NCBI RefSeq assembly: GCF_902364025.1
Contig: NZ_CABJCG010000005.1
Span: 208,932-272,931, forward strand
DNA length: 64,000 nt
Direction: 5' to 3'
From: Enterocloster lavalensis
GTDB lineage: Bacteria; Bacillota; Clostridia; Lachnospirales; Lachnospiraceae
Shown here: piece after piece, positions 8,577 through 16,851 of the stretch
Layout of the letters: every line of letters begins with the position of its first letter
Position numbering within the stretch: position 1 is the first letter of the stretch
Notes under the pieces: model-generated
The model's input: the letters and a program-made list of their open reading frames with translations, nothing else
The model's database searches: none
Told to the model about the DNA's origin: nothing
Position numbers and translations under genes: made by a program

Positions 8577-9080
8577 GGGGGCCAGCCGGTCGATCGGATC
8601 TTTTAAATCCAGCAGGTACTGGTGGGGCTTCATTGCGATATGGATTCCGTAAGAATCCTTTCGCAGCGATTCCATCCAGTTGTCCCAGCCGCCGATAAAA
8701 ATCTCGATAAAGTCGGGGGAATTTCCCCGGCTTTTAAAGCGTCTGAGGTATTCCTGCCTGGCCCCGGTTTCCGGATAACAGAGTACATAAGGAACACCGG
8801 CCTGCCCCAAACACCTCAGAACCCGCGCTACCGACGGAATGACAAGGTAGTCCTGTGGATTTTGCCGGTGGTATTCCAGAATTGCCTCCCGGTAGGAGGC
8901 CTCCCATCCAAAGATAAAATCCAGTTCCAGACTGGCCTTAAAGGACTCAACCGGCCGCCCGGAGGCCAAAAGCTTGTCAAAATTGGAATACTTAAACGGC
9001 ATACAGCCAAAATCCACTGCGTTTTCGACTTTTTGGCAAAAGGTGGTTTTGCCGATTCCTGAAAATCCGGCTATGATCAT
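8136..9080 (-). CDS. P-loop kinase-like protein, reading through into the convergent gene
   Basis: The start at 9080 follows AAGGAGG at ideal spacing. The N-terminus MIIAGFSGIGKTTFCQKV carries a Walker A motif (G-x-x-G-I-G-K-T-T), and the body to about residue 168 (LLDLKDPIDRLA) looks like a compact nucleotide or shikimate kinase-type fold of uncertain substrate. No stop codon follows there: the frame continues 146 further codons antisense to the end of the AI-2E gene, with low-complexity, Gln- and Arg-rich residues, and stops at 8136. I infer that the functional protein is the first 168 residues and that the native stop was lost, or that the tail is tolerated. A sequencing error near 8577 is an alternative. 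Confidence 0.6.
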   Translation of the reverse strand: MIIAGFSGIGKTTFCQKVENAVDFGCMPFKYSNFDKLLASGRPVESFKASLELDFIFGWEASYREAILEYHRQNPQDYLVIPSVARVLRCLGQAGVPYVLCYPETGARQEYLRRFKSRGNSPDFIEIFIGGWDNWMESLRKDSYGIHIAMKPHQYLLDLKDPIDRLAPLRPRFHQILDQQQPQRPQYKSQESKQLQANVHRRQRFQRRQSHLVGHQLCFQIFPDQITDQVQCKQRQRPPPPPHEQANEAPRDQHRSRSENRQGVQHPDPDSRHNIVRVADGRHPQNAQHGNQAEDDTLGFKPGLARVHDAFPDH

Positions 9081-9350
9081 AGATACCTCCTTGGTTTGGT
9101 CGTGTAGAGGCGTTTCCAAAGCTGAAAATGCCACGTTATGATAATTGATTATAGGCCATGGTCGGAGGCCGCGCCAGTGCAGATTGCGTGCGGGGCCGTC
9201 GGCTTTGTGCGGCCTGTCAGGGGATACGCGGACAGGTATACAAAAAGCCGCCTTTTTGTGAACCGGTGTGGGACGGGGCGGGGGAATGCCGGCATGACTC
9301 AGCCGCCGTCTGGACGGTTGGGAAAATGCCGCCCCGGCCGCCGGAAAACA

Positions 9351-9504
9351 CGTTACGGTACACTTCGTTCCCAGTAACACGCTTTGCAATGCACAGAAAC
9401 GGCAAAAATGCCGTTTCGCGCCGCTATCCTCGGGTTTTCTGTGACTTCCGCTGCGCTCCGCTCACAAAAAACGTCTCGCGGGACATTGCCTGTGAACCGT
9501 AACG
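9351..9504. repeat. 154-bp intergenic element with inverted ends
   Basis: CGTTACGGT (9351-9359) and ACCGTAACG (9496-9504) are exact reverse complements at the element's ends, and both are followed outward or inward by similar CAC/GTG bases. Inside is a perfect 7-bp hairpin AAACGGC/GCCGTTT (9397-9403 and 9410-9416). The rest of 9081-9712 holds no gene I can support. Such small palindromic elements are often dispersed in clostridial genomes, but only one copy is seen here. Confidence 0.45.
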
Positions 9505-9712
9505 AAAACACACGCAGCCAGCCGGAAAACACGCCCCAGGGCTGGTAAACAGGCTGGAAATGTGGTATGATATGCGAAAACCAGGATATGCCAAATGTGG
9601 GACGACATGGGATTGAAACGATGAAATGGACGCCGGAAACAGCGCATATCCGGCTAAGATGTCCGATCAAGGAATCTGCGGTGCAACAATGACAGAAGGA
9701 GGGTTACATAAT

Positions 9713-10507
9713 ATGAAAATTTCAAAGGTGAACGCGGTGTACTTCAGCCCCACATTCAGCTCCGGGGAGATCACCGGGCTGGTGGCCGGGGAGATGGCTT
9801 TGGCCGGAAGTCTCGGACAGGGGGAGAACATTGACTTGTCCAAAACGGAGGAGGATGAGGCGGCTCATGAGTTTGGGCCGGAGGACGTTGTCTGTGTGGG
9901 TGTTCCGTCCTACGGCGGGCGTGTGCCGGGGATCGCAGCCAAGCGTATGGAGAATCTGCGGGGAGACGGGACCGCGGCCGTGGTGATCGCGGTGTACGGC
10001 AACCGGGATTACGACGATACGCTGCTGGAGATGAAAGATATTCTGGCCGAACGGGGATTTACGGTGATCGCCGGATTGGCCGCGATCGCCCAGCATTCCA
10101 TCGCGCCCTCCATCGCCGCCGGGAGACCCGATGAGAAGGACCGCCACGAATTGCGGGAGGCTGCCCGGGCGATTTGGGAGAAACTGGAGGACCTTGCGGC
10201 GCCGGCAGACGGCCAGGTGGAGGTAAAGGGGAAACGCCCTTACAAGGAGTACGGCGGTTCCGCTATGAAGCCAACGGCGGATGAGAGCTGCGTGGGCTGC
10301 GGAACCTGCGCCGAGCAGTGCCCGGTGAAGGCCATCCCGGCAGAGGCGCCGAACACCACGGACCGGGAACGCTGTATTTCCTGCATGCGCTGTATCAAAG
10401 TCTGCCCGGCAGGCGCCAGAAAGCTGGACCCGGCGGGGATTGCGGCGGTGGAGCAGAGGTTGAGCAAGATTTGCGGGGAGCGCAAGGAGAACGAACTGTA
10501 TATTTGA
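9713..10507 (+). CDS. Flavodoxin-ferredoxin fusion protein (EFR1-like)
   Basis: 264 residues from the ATG at 9713, preceded by AGAAGGAGGG; an in-frame start at 9626 has no such site. The N-terminal flavodoxin-like domain begins VNAVYFSPTFSSGEIT (the FMN phosphate-binding loop region) and has VCVGVPSYGGRVPG. The C-terminal domain carries two 4Fe-4S motifs, CVGCGTCAEQCPVKAI and CISCMRCIKVCP. The fusion suggests a small electron carrier linking FMN and iron-sulfur chemistry in anaerobic metabolism. Partners are not visible. It ends at a terminator and appears monocistronic. Confidence 0.88.
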   Translation: MKISKVNAVYFSPTFSSGEITGLVAGEMALAGSLGQGENIDLSKTEEDEAAHEFGPEDVVCVGVPSYGGRVPGIAAKRMENLRGDGTAAVVIAVYGNRDYDDTLLEMKDILAERGFTVIAGLAAIAQHSIAPSIAAGRPDEKDRHELREAARAIWEKLEDLAAPADGQVEVKGKRPYKEYGGSAMKPTADESCVGCGTCAEQCPVKAIPAEAPNTTDRERCISCMRCIKVCPAGARKLDPAGIAAVEQRLSKICGERKENELYI

Positions 10508-10524
10508 GGCGGGAATTAGTTGAG

Positions 10525-10569
10525 GCCGCCGTCCATCCGGGGAATCCGGGTGGGCGGCGGTATTTTTTT
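10525..10569 (+). terminator. Terminator after the flavodoxin-ferredoxin gene
   Basis: GCCGCCGTCC (10525) pairs with the GGGCGGCGG arm ending at 10560, with an inner CCGG/CCGG extension, and is followed by TATTTTTTT. Confidence 0.85.
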
Positions 10570-10820
10570 GAGTGAAATGAGCTGTTGGATAGACTGCAGG
10601 CCATTGCCCTGAGAAATTTAAGCAGTAATGATGCAGAAAGTTGCATCGGTTCGTCTCATAGAGTACAACTACATGCCGAAAATGGGGGTGTTTGGGTCAG
10701 TTGGCATGGCTAAAAGTATAAATACACAAAATATCCAAAATAAATAGATTAATCTGACAAAAAATGAAGTAAATATTAGCACATAAAAAAGAGTTATGGG
10801 TAAATAGTACAAAATGGTAT

Positions 10821-10849
10821 TGGACAATTCAATTTTTAGTGGATAAAAT
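10821..10849 (+). promoter_or_regulatory. Promoter for the 2HCT transporter operon
   Basis: TGGACA (10821-10826) and TAAAAT (10844-10849) are 17 bases apart, 68 bases before the transporter start. The preceding stretch (10570-10820) is AT-rich, holds no gene, and contains short dyads such as ATGCA-N6-TGCAT around 10631 that could be regulator sites. Confidence 0.5.
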
Positions 10850-10916
10850 TAATGTAAACACAATCCCGGGATGTGGTGTCAGGCAATGTTATTTCAAACG
10901 AAAAAAGGGGGATTTT

Positions 10917-12242
10917 ATGTTGGAAAAATTGAAGTCTGAGAAGATATTGGGGATACCGTTGTGGCTGTTTACAATTCTCACAGCTGCTACTCTTTTGATT
11001 GCGAAATTTGACTATCTACCATACAACCTGGCTGGAATGCTTGCGTTCTCAATGATTGTGGGAGCGTTTCTGGGATACATCGGAGACAAAATACCGGTTT
11101 GGAACGCCTGGTTTGGCGGCGGAATTATGCTGACCTGGATTATCATGTCCGCGGTTTACACCTTCAACTGGCTGCCGGAGAGCGCTATTTCCTGTATCGT
11201 AGATATCGGAATTGACGGCGGCTGGAGAGATTTCTTTATCGTCGTTCTGGTGGTGGGATCGATTTGTACGGTCAACCGTAAGATTCTGTTAAAATCTATT
11301 GTGGGGTTTATTCCCACCTGCGTCGTGGGCCTGCTTGCAGCGATTCTGTTTGGAATGGGAGCGGCCCTGATCGTTGGGGTGGACCCGATCCGAGCCATGA
11401 TTTATTATGCGCTCCCTGTAATGGGCGGCGGTACCGGAGCGGGGGCGGTTCCTATGTCTGAGATGTTTGCAGCCGCTACAGGACAGGATTCCGGCACCTG
11501 GTTTGGGCCAGCGTTCGCGGCGCTCTGTGTGGCAGATTCCCTGGCGATCATTTTGGCTTCCTCCCTGAATGTGCTTGGCAAGAAGTTCCCAAGGCTAAGC
11601 GGATACCCCTCTATGATGCGTCCCGGAAAAAAGGAGATCAACTCCCGGGAAACTGTGGAGTCCGCAAAGGCACAGATGCGTCCAGCGACGGTGGAAGAGT
11701 ATGCGCTGGGTCTTGCATTTGCAGTATTTATGTACATTGTGGCAAACTTTTATTCCAAGATTTCACTGATCAACAATGCGGGACTGGGTTTCAGCATCCA
11801 TGCTTTCGCCTGGCTGGTTATTTTTATGGCGGTTCTGATCGGCACGGACATTCTGCCGGAAAAGATTAAGGTGGGCTGCGCCGCGATTTCCAAGTTTTTC
11901 GCCAAATACATGGTATTTGCCCAGATGATCATTATGGGCTGCGCCTCGTCCCTGTACGACTTCGGCGAGATGCTGCTGCCCAAAAATCTGTTTATTATCA
12001 CCATGGTCATGATCGGGGCAATCATCGGCACGGGGGCGTTCGGATATCTGCTGGGCTTCTATCCGGTTGAGATTGCCATGACAGCGGGCTTGTGTCAGGC
12101 GAACGCGGGAAATTCAGGAGATTTGATGACACTGAGCGCTGGCAAACGGCTTGATCTGCTTGCTTTCTCATCCGTGGCAACGCGGATCGGCGGAGCGATT
12201 ACGCTGGTGATCGCAAGTATTTTGTTTGGCTTTTTTGCGTAG
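10917..12242 (+). CDS. 2-hydroxycarboxylate transporter family symporter (CitS/MaeP type)
   Basis: 441 residues from the ATG at 10917 (AAAAAGGGGGA upstream; the frame to 10839 lacks such a site). It has roughly ten or more hydrophobic segments and the first of the family's two conserved glycine-rich re-entrant loops, GGGTGAGAVPMSEMF, with a second glycine-rich region at CQANAGNSGDLMTLSAG. Members carry citrate, malate or related 2-hydroxy acids with sodium or in exchange. It heads an operon with two C45 acyltransferases and a hydrolase, which hints that the imported acid is linked to an amide or ester cleaved by those enzymes. Substrate is inferred only. Confidence 0.9.
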   Translation: MLEKLKSEKILGIPLWLFTILTAATLLIAKFDYLPYNLAGMLAFSMIVGAFLGYIGDKIPVWNAWFGGGIMLTWIIMSAVYTFNWLPESAISCIVDIGIDGGWRDFFIVVLVVGSICTVNRKILLKSIVGFIPTCVVGLLAAILFGMGAALIVGVDPIRAMIYYALPVMGGGTGAGAVPMSEMFAAATGQDSGTWFGPAFAALCVADSLAIILASSLNVLGKKFPRLSGYPSMMRPGKKEINSRETVESAKAQMRPATVEEYALGLAFAVFMYIVANFYSKISLINNAGLGFSIHAFAWLVIFMAVLIGTDILPEKIKVGCAAISKFFAKYMVFAQMIIMGCASSLYDFGEMLLPKNLFIITMVMIGAIIGTGAFGYLLGFYPVEIAMTAGLCQANAGNSGDLMTLSAGKRLDLLAFSSVATRIGGAITLVIASILFGFFA

Positions 12243-12262
12243 AAAATGAGAGGCTTTATGTG

Positions 12263-13357
12263 ATGAAAAAACGAGAATGTTTCAGCCACTATATTTTTAA
12301 AGGTTCTCATTTTGAGGTGGGAATCCAGCATGGAGAAGCGTTTCGCGAAGATATACGGAACCATATGAATATGATTCTGGAACTGGCAGCGGGAAATTCC
12401 GGATTGTCCAGGGATGCTGTTTTGAAGCTTGTGGATGGTTATGAACCGTTTATTGCGAAGTATACACCCGGTTTTATAGAAGAACTGAAAGGGCTTTCGC
12501 AGGGGGCGGGGATTGAATACAGAGAAGCCCTCCTGCTTCAAATGAAACAGGAAATTGTATATGCGGCGAGGTTCGGGAACGCGGTGCCGTCAGATCAGGC
12601 CTGTACTTCCTTTGCGTTTGACAGTACCTATACTTGTGACGGAAAGGTATATAGCGGTCAGAATACCGATCAGGACGGAGAGTTCAGGAATGTTGGAAAT
12701 GTTGTTACGTTTGCTGTGACCGGCAAGCCGCGGATCATGATGTTGGTTCCGGCGGGACAGATAAGCTTTATGGGAATGAACGAATTGGGTATGAGCACAG
12801 CTTGTAATTTTCTTCCCTGTACCGGTTGGAAGACGGGATTTCCGAGGTATTTGCTGTCGCGTTATATGCTGGAGCAGAAAGACTTTGATCAGGCATGCCT
12901 AAGCCTTGAGCGCATAAATTCTATTGCCTCATCCCGGAATATCCTTCTGGCGGATCATAAAGGGCACATGGTGAATTATGAGATCCTGCCGGTGGGCGTG
13001 GGAGAGATCCATGGAAATGGCTCCCTGATTCACACGAATCACTTCGTTCATCCTGAAATGGCGAAGTATGAAAAGAGCAATCCTTATGAGATGGAGGATT
13101 CGCTGGTGCGGTATCAGAGGTTTACAGAACTAAGCGAAGACAATAAAGGGAAAATTGATCTGGCTTTGATTCAGGCGTTTTTGAGAGATCATGGCGACCA
13201 TCCGTGCTACAGCATCTGCATGCATCCCAGTCTCCACAATACATATCGGACCATGGCTTCTTTGGTGTTTGACCTGACAGACCGGGTGATGTATGTGGCG
13301 GCGGGAAATCCATGCCAAAGCCGGTATCAAAAATATACATTTGAAATGCAGCCATAA
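12263..13357 (+). CDS. C45-type acyltransferase/amidase (paralogue 1)
   Basis: 364 residues from the ATG at 12263; a GTG at 12260 is also possible. The predicted N-terminal nucleophile is Cys114 in DQACTSFAF, where C45 (isopenicillin N acyltransferase, acid ceramidase-like) proenzymes cleave themselves. The N-terminal GSHFEVGIQHGEAF and the later GQNTDQD and SLIHTNHFVHPE segments match the family (conserved N-x-D and T-N-H). C45 enzymes break or transfer N-acyl amide bonds, acting on penicillins, N-acyl amino acids or bile-acid-like amides. It lies 20 bases after the 2HCT transporter and is followed by a diverged paralogue. The exact substrate is unknown. Confidence 0.85.
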   Translation: MKKRECFSHYIFKGSHFEVGIQHGEAFREDIRNHMNMILELAAGNSGLSRDAVLKLVDGYEPFIAKYTPGFIEELKGLSQGAGIEYREALLLQMKQEIVYAARFGNAVPSDQACTSFAFDSTYTCDGKVYSGQNTDQDGEFRNVGNVVTFAVTGKPRIMMLVPAGQISFMGMNELGMSTACNFLPCTGWKTGFPRYLLSRYMLEQKDFDQACLSLERINSIASSRNILLADHKGHMVNYEILPVGVGEIHGNGSLIHTNHFVHPEMAKYEKSNPYEMEDSLVRYQRFTELSEDNKGKIDLALIQAFLRDHGDHPCYSICMHPSLHNTYRTMASLVFDLTDRVMYVAAGNPCQSRYQKYTFEMQP

Positions 13358-13403
13358 TGCATAATGGTGCGACTATTTTGTAAGAGAGGGACGGAGGAAC
13401 AGG

Positions 13404-14435
13404 ATGCGCGAATTTAAATATATTACAATCGACGGCAACACACCATATGAAAGGGGAAAACAGCACGGTGAGGCCGCAAGGGAGTTGATCGGTCTTGGGC
13501 TGGACCGTTACCACAGGAAGTTTAAAGCGCCATGGGAGACGGTGCGGGAGAAGGCGGAGCGGTACGTGGAGTTTTTGACGGCGGATTACAGTGATCTTTT
13601 GGACGAAATCCGAGGCATTGGAGACGGTGCGGGCGTTGATTTCGAGGATATGATGGTTCTTAATACCCGCTATGAACTGTCAAAATTTCCGTTTGCCAAA
13701 GAATGCACCACATTTGCCGTCCTGCCTGACGCATCCGAGAACCGGCATGTTTATCTGGGGATGAACTGGGATAACGCGCGCTGGATGCAGGATAGCTCGC
13801 TGCTCTTTCACGTCAATGAGCAGAATGGCATCCGGTATTTCTGCATGACGGAGGCAGGACAGCTGATCCGGCATGGATTCAACAACTTTGGAGTCGGCAT
13901 TGTTACCAACAATCTTGACAGCAAGGCGGATACGGATGGAGTCGGCGTGCCCACGAATTTCATGAGGCGACGGGTAATCACCAGCCGGTCTATGGAGGAG
14001 GCAGTGGATCATATTGTATCGGCACCCAGGGCGGTTTCCTGCAACTTGATGATCGGGTCGGAAAATGGTACCATAGACTTGGAAGTGAATCCGAAGTATG
14101 ACATTCGAATCATACCTGACAATGGTATTCTCACCCATGCGAATCATTTCCGGGTGCACAGGGAGCTGGAAAAGGATTTTGATCAGGCATTTTTCCGGGA
14201 TGTGCGGTTATACTCTCTGTTGGAGCGGAGGCGCGGAAGCATTAACCCGGAATTTATACAGGACTGTTTGAAAGATCATTATCGGGAGAATCCAGAGTCC
14301 GGGGAAGCGGTGTGCAATCATGATGAGCGATGGGCCGTAACCATCGCCTCGCAGATTTATGATCTCACGGCGAAGGAAGCCTTTGTCTGCTGCGGAAATC
14401 CCTGCGAGGGAACGTACCGGCACTACAGTTTATGA
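13404..14435 (+). CDS. C45-type acyltransferase/amidase (paralogue 2)
   Basis: 343 residues. It shows the same architecture as the preceding gene: ERGKQHGEAARELI near the N-terminus, the predicted self-cleavage nucleophile Cys101 in KECTTFAVL, GMNWDNARWM, and LTHANHFRVH. Identity to the neighbour looks low, so this is an old duplication or a separate acquisition, not a recent copy. RBS GGGACGGAGG precedes the ATG at 13404. The two may act on different acyl groups or form a heteromer; neither can be decided from sequence. Confidence 0.85.
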   Translation: MREFKYITIDGNTPYERGKQHGEAARELIGLGLDRYHRKFKAPWETVREKAERYVEFLTADYSDLLDEIRGIGDGAGVDFEDMMVLNTRYELSKFPFAKECTTFAVLPDASENRHVYLGMNWDNARWMQDSSLLFHVNEQNGIRYFCMTEAGQLIRHGFNNFGVGIVTNNLDSKADTDGVGVPTNFMRRRVITSRSMEEAVDHIVSAPRAVSCNLMIGSENGTIDLEVNPKYDIRIIPDNGILTHANHFRVHRELEKDFDQAFFRDVRLYSLLERRRGSINPEFIQDCLKDHYRENPESGEAVCNHDERWAVTIASQIYDLTAKEAFVCCGNPCEGTYRHYSL

Positions 14436-14457
14436 GTGAGAGGCGGGAGGGGAAAAG

Positions 14458-15288
14458 ATGATTAGTTGTAAAGTTCTTGCGGTAACGGATGACCCGGAGG
14501 CGAGGAAGGGGATCGTGGGGGATGCGGACTATAACATGCTTTGGTATTGCAGGGCAGACCCCCGTTTCCAGTATTGGGTGAGGGTTCCCAAGTGTTATCT
14601 GGAGGACGAAAACAGGCGAGGGTATAAGCTGGTCGTTGTGATACACGGCACCGGCTGCGAGGTGGAGCGGTACCTTCAGGCCGCAGCGCCGCTTCTGGAG
14701 GAGCAGCACGTGGTTATGCTGGCGCCGGTATTTCCCAGCGGGTTGTTTGAGCTGAGTGATTTCAACAGTTACAAACTGCTCGCCTGCGACGGCATACGGT
14801 ATGATGAAATTCTGCTTCAGATGATTGAAGAGTTGAGATATCGATATGAGGGCGTTGAGACGGATCAGTTCTTCCTCTGCGGGCATTCCGGAGGCGGCCA
14901 GTTCACAAACCGTTTCCTGTTTGTACACCCGGACCGCTTGACGGCGGTTTCCATCAGTGCGCCTGGAAGGCCTACTTTGATCGATTTTGAACAGGATTAT
15001 TTCATGGGTGTTCGGGATTTAAAAGAACATTTTGGCCATGGGATCGACCTGGAAACATTGAGAAAGGTACATGTACAGATGGTTGTGGGTAGTCTGGACT
15101 GTAAATATGTGGGAGAAAGCCCTTGCGGGTCAACCAGAATTGAGCGTTTGAAATGTCTGAAACAAAATTTTGAGGCTCATGGAATTTCCGTACAGTTGAA
15201 TGTGCTGGACGGAGTGGATCATGAGAGCCTTGAAGGGGACGAAAAGCGGATGGCCGCGTTTGGCGAATTTTTCAAAAAATATATGTGA
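14458..15288 (+). CDS. Alpha/beta hydrolase (esterase/PHB depolymerase-like)
   Basis: 276 residues. The nucleophile elbow is GHSGGG (residues 142-147, Ser144). An oxyanion-loop-like VVIHGTGCEVE lies at about 60-70 and a likely catalytic His in GVDHESLEG near the C-terminus. No signal peptide is visible, so it is probably cytoplasmic. It starts 22 bases after the second C45 gene and shares the operon. Ester or thioester cleavage upstream or downstream of the amidases is a reasonable inference; the substrate is not known. Confidence 0.8.
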   Translation: MISCKVLAVTDDPEARKGIVGDADYNMLWYCRADPRFQYWVRVPKCYLEDENRRGYKLVVVIHGTGCEVERYLQAAAPLLEEQHVVMLAPVFPSGLFELSDFNSYKLLACDGIRYDEILLQMIEELRYRYEGVETDQFFLCGHSGGGQFTNRFLFVHPDRLTAVSISAPGRPTLIDFEQDYFMGVRDLKEHFGHGIDLETLRKVHVQMVVGSLDCKYVGESPCGSTRIERLKCLKQNFEAHGISVQLNVLDGVDHESLEGDEKRMAAFGEFFKKYM

Positions 15289-15367
15289 TATTATGGGCGC
15301 AACGGCAGAAATGGTTTCGGGAGAAAGCATTTCTGCCGTTTGCGGGCAAAAAAGGAGGAGATATACA

Positions 15368-16306
15368 ATGAGCAGCAGTTATTCAAAGTTACAGTATATC
15401 ATTGCGATTGCAGACAAGAAGAGCATTTCCCAAGCCGCCCGCGATTTGTATATTTCCCAGCCTGCGCTGACAAAATATATCAGCACACTGGAGGACGAGC
15501 TTGGAGTCCAGTTGTTTGACCGAACGAGTACGCCGATTCAGCTGACCTATGCGGGGGAGGTTTATCTGGAGTATGCGAAGCTGCAGTCCGGTATGGAAAA
15601 AAAGATGCGGGCAGAGATGGAAGAAATCTCCAAAATGAAGAGGGGCAGAATTAATCTGGGAATTGGAATCGGACAGGGCGAGTATTGGCTGCCGCAAATT
15701 CTGCCGGTGTTTTCGCGCTTGTATCCAGGGATAGAGGTGCACATTTATGACGGCTTTCAACAGGATTATGAGGAGATGCTGGCCCGGGGAAATATCGATA
15801 TTGCAATCTCCTCCTGGACGTCACGTTCCGATAAGTTCCAGTATGAGGAGATCTGTGAGGAGAATATTTTGCTTTATATGTCCCCAGAGGACCACATTTT
15901 AAAGAATATTGATGTTTCCGGCAATGATGCAGACCATCCGGTCTACATCCGCCCGGAATTGTTGAATGGCGCTACGATTATTATGACAAAGCCGGTAAAT
16001 TCTACATCCAGAACCGTCGCGCAGATCCTGACGCTCTGTGATATAAAAGCGGGGAAACGCATGTATGTCGGAAGCTGTAACACGGCATATTCGCTTGCGG
16101 CAGAGGGCATGGGGGTGGCGTTTTTTCCGCGAAGCAGCTATTTTTTCCCGGGTTATCACAAGAAGCCGGTGTGCTGCACGGTGACGGATCCTCCTTGCAG
16201 GAGAAAAATTGTGGCGGCCTACCGGAAGGAAGACCTCCTGTCCAATATCAAGAAAAGTTTTATCGAAGTGGTGAAACAGGTGGTAATAGAAAACCGTCTT
16301 TATTGA
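15368..16306 (+). CDS. LysR-family transcriptional regulator
   Basis: 312 residues from the ATG at 15368, chosen for AAAGGAGGAG upstream; the frame reaches back to 15200 over the hydrolase end. The N-terminal winged HTH reads LQYIIAIADKKSISQAARDL then YISQPALTKYISTLEDELG and LFDR, all canonical for LysR. The effector domain starts near residue 90 (GRINLGIGIGQGEY). It is the last gene of the transporter-C45-hydrolase cluster and is probably its regulator, responding to a pathway intermediate. A terminator follows. Confidence 0.92.
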   Translation: MSSSYSKLQYIIAIADKKSISQAARDLYISQPALTKYISTLEDELGVQLFDRTSTPIQLTYAGEVYLEYAKLQSGMEKKMRAEMEEISKMKRGRINLGIGIGQGEYWLPQILPVFSRLYPGIEVHIYDGFQQDYEEMLARGNIDIAISSWTSRSDKFQYEEICEENILLYMSPEDHILKNIDVSGNDADHPVYIRPELLNGATIIMTKPVNSTSRTVAQILTLCDIKAGKRMYVGSCNTAYSLAAEGMGVAFFPRSSYFFPGYHKKPVCCTVTDPPCRRKIVAAYRKEDLLSNIKKSFIEVVKQVVIENRLY

Positions 16307-16356
16307 GACTGACGGAAGGGGTTAAACGCAGGAGAAGATGGAGCGGAGAGCCGGAT

Positions 16357-16405
16357 ATCAGGGAATGATCATGCAAAATGCGTGTGATTATTCCCTGATT
16401 TTTTT
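16357..16405 (+). terminator. Terminator after the LysR gene
   Basis: ATCAGGGAAT (from 16357) pairs with ATTCCCTGAT (to 16399), extended by ATCA/TGAT, and is followed by a run of T. Confidence 0.85.
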
Positions 16406-16580
16406 ATGCGTTGGCGGAGATTTAAGGGGGATTTTGGGAGTAGGAGGGGCTTTTTTGAACGCGGATAATCCCTGTCTTATTGTGCCCGGATTACTAAGAA
16501 TACAAGAAAATGTTCTCAAAAACCTCAAAAATTGTGCATTATACACAAAAACGGAGTTGAAAGATGCATCAGATTATCGA

Positions 16581-16658
16581 TAGACAACAAAAACAGAGCC
16601 GTATATAATAGTGAGTATATTAGAAATGACGAAGATATTCGAAATAAAGAATATACTC
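16581..16658 (+). promoter_or_regulatory. Promoter with downstream operator-like repeat for the ROK-ABC operon
   Basis: TAGACA (16581-16586) and TATAAT (16604-16609) are 17 bases apart. An inverted repeat GAGTATATT (16613-16621) / AATATACTC (16650-16658) covers the expected transcription start, as an operator would. The leader to the first gene is about 235 nt and contains no gene. No regulator for this operon is encoded in the cluster itself. Confidence 0.55.
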
Positions 16659-16851
16659 CCTCACGGGGCGATCGAAAGACGGGGGCATATTTTTTTACCT
16701 GCAATAGACTGATAATATCAATGATTGTTACATAATTAACAGATAAAAAGGACGGCAGAGGCCGGTTGAAGATTTTCTTTCTTTTTTACCCGGACAGCCG
16801 TTGGGACACAAATAACGGAAGATTTTAAGACTGAATGCAGCAGGGGGTTAT

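Noticed and set aside
9081..9389. N-terminal extension of the P-loop protein up to 9389
   Set aside because: The ATG at 9080 has AAGGAGG at ideal spacing and opens directly on the conserved Walker A region; the extension is Pro/Arg/His-rich and overlaps intergenic DNA.
9353..9670. 105-codon minus-strand frame across the inverted-repeat element
   Set aside because: No RBS, no family match, and it runs through a palindromic element; more likely non-coding.
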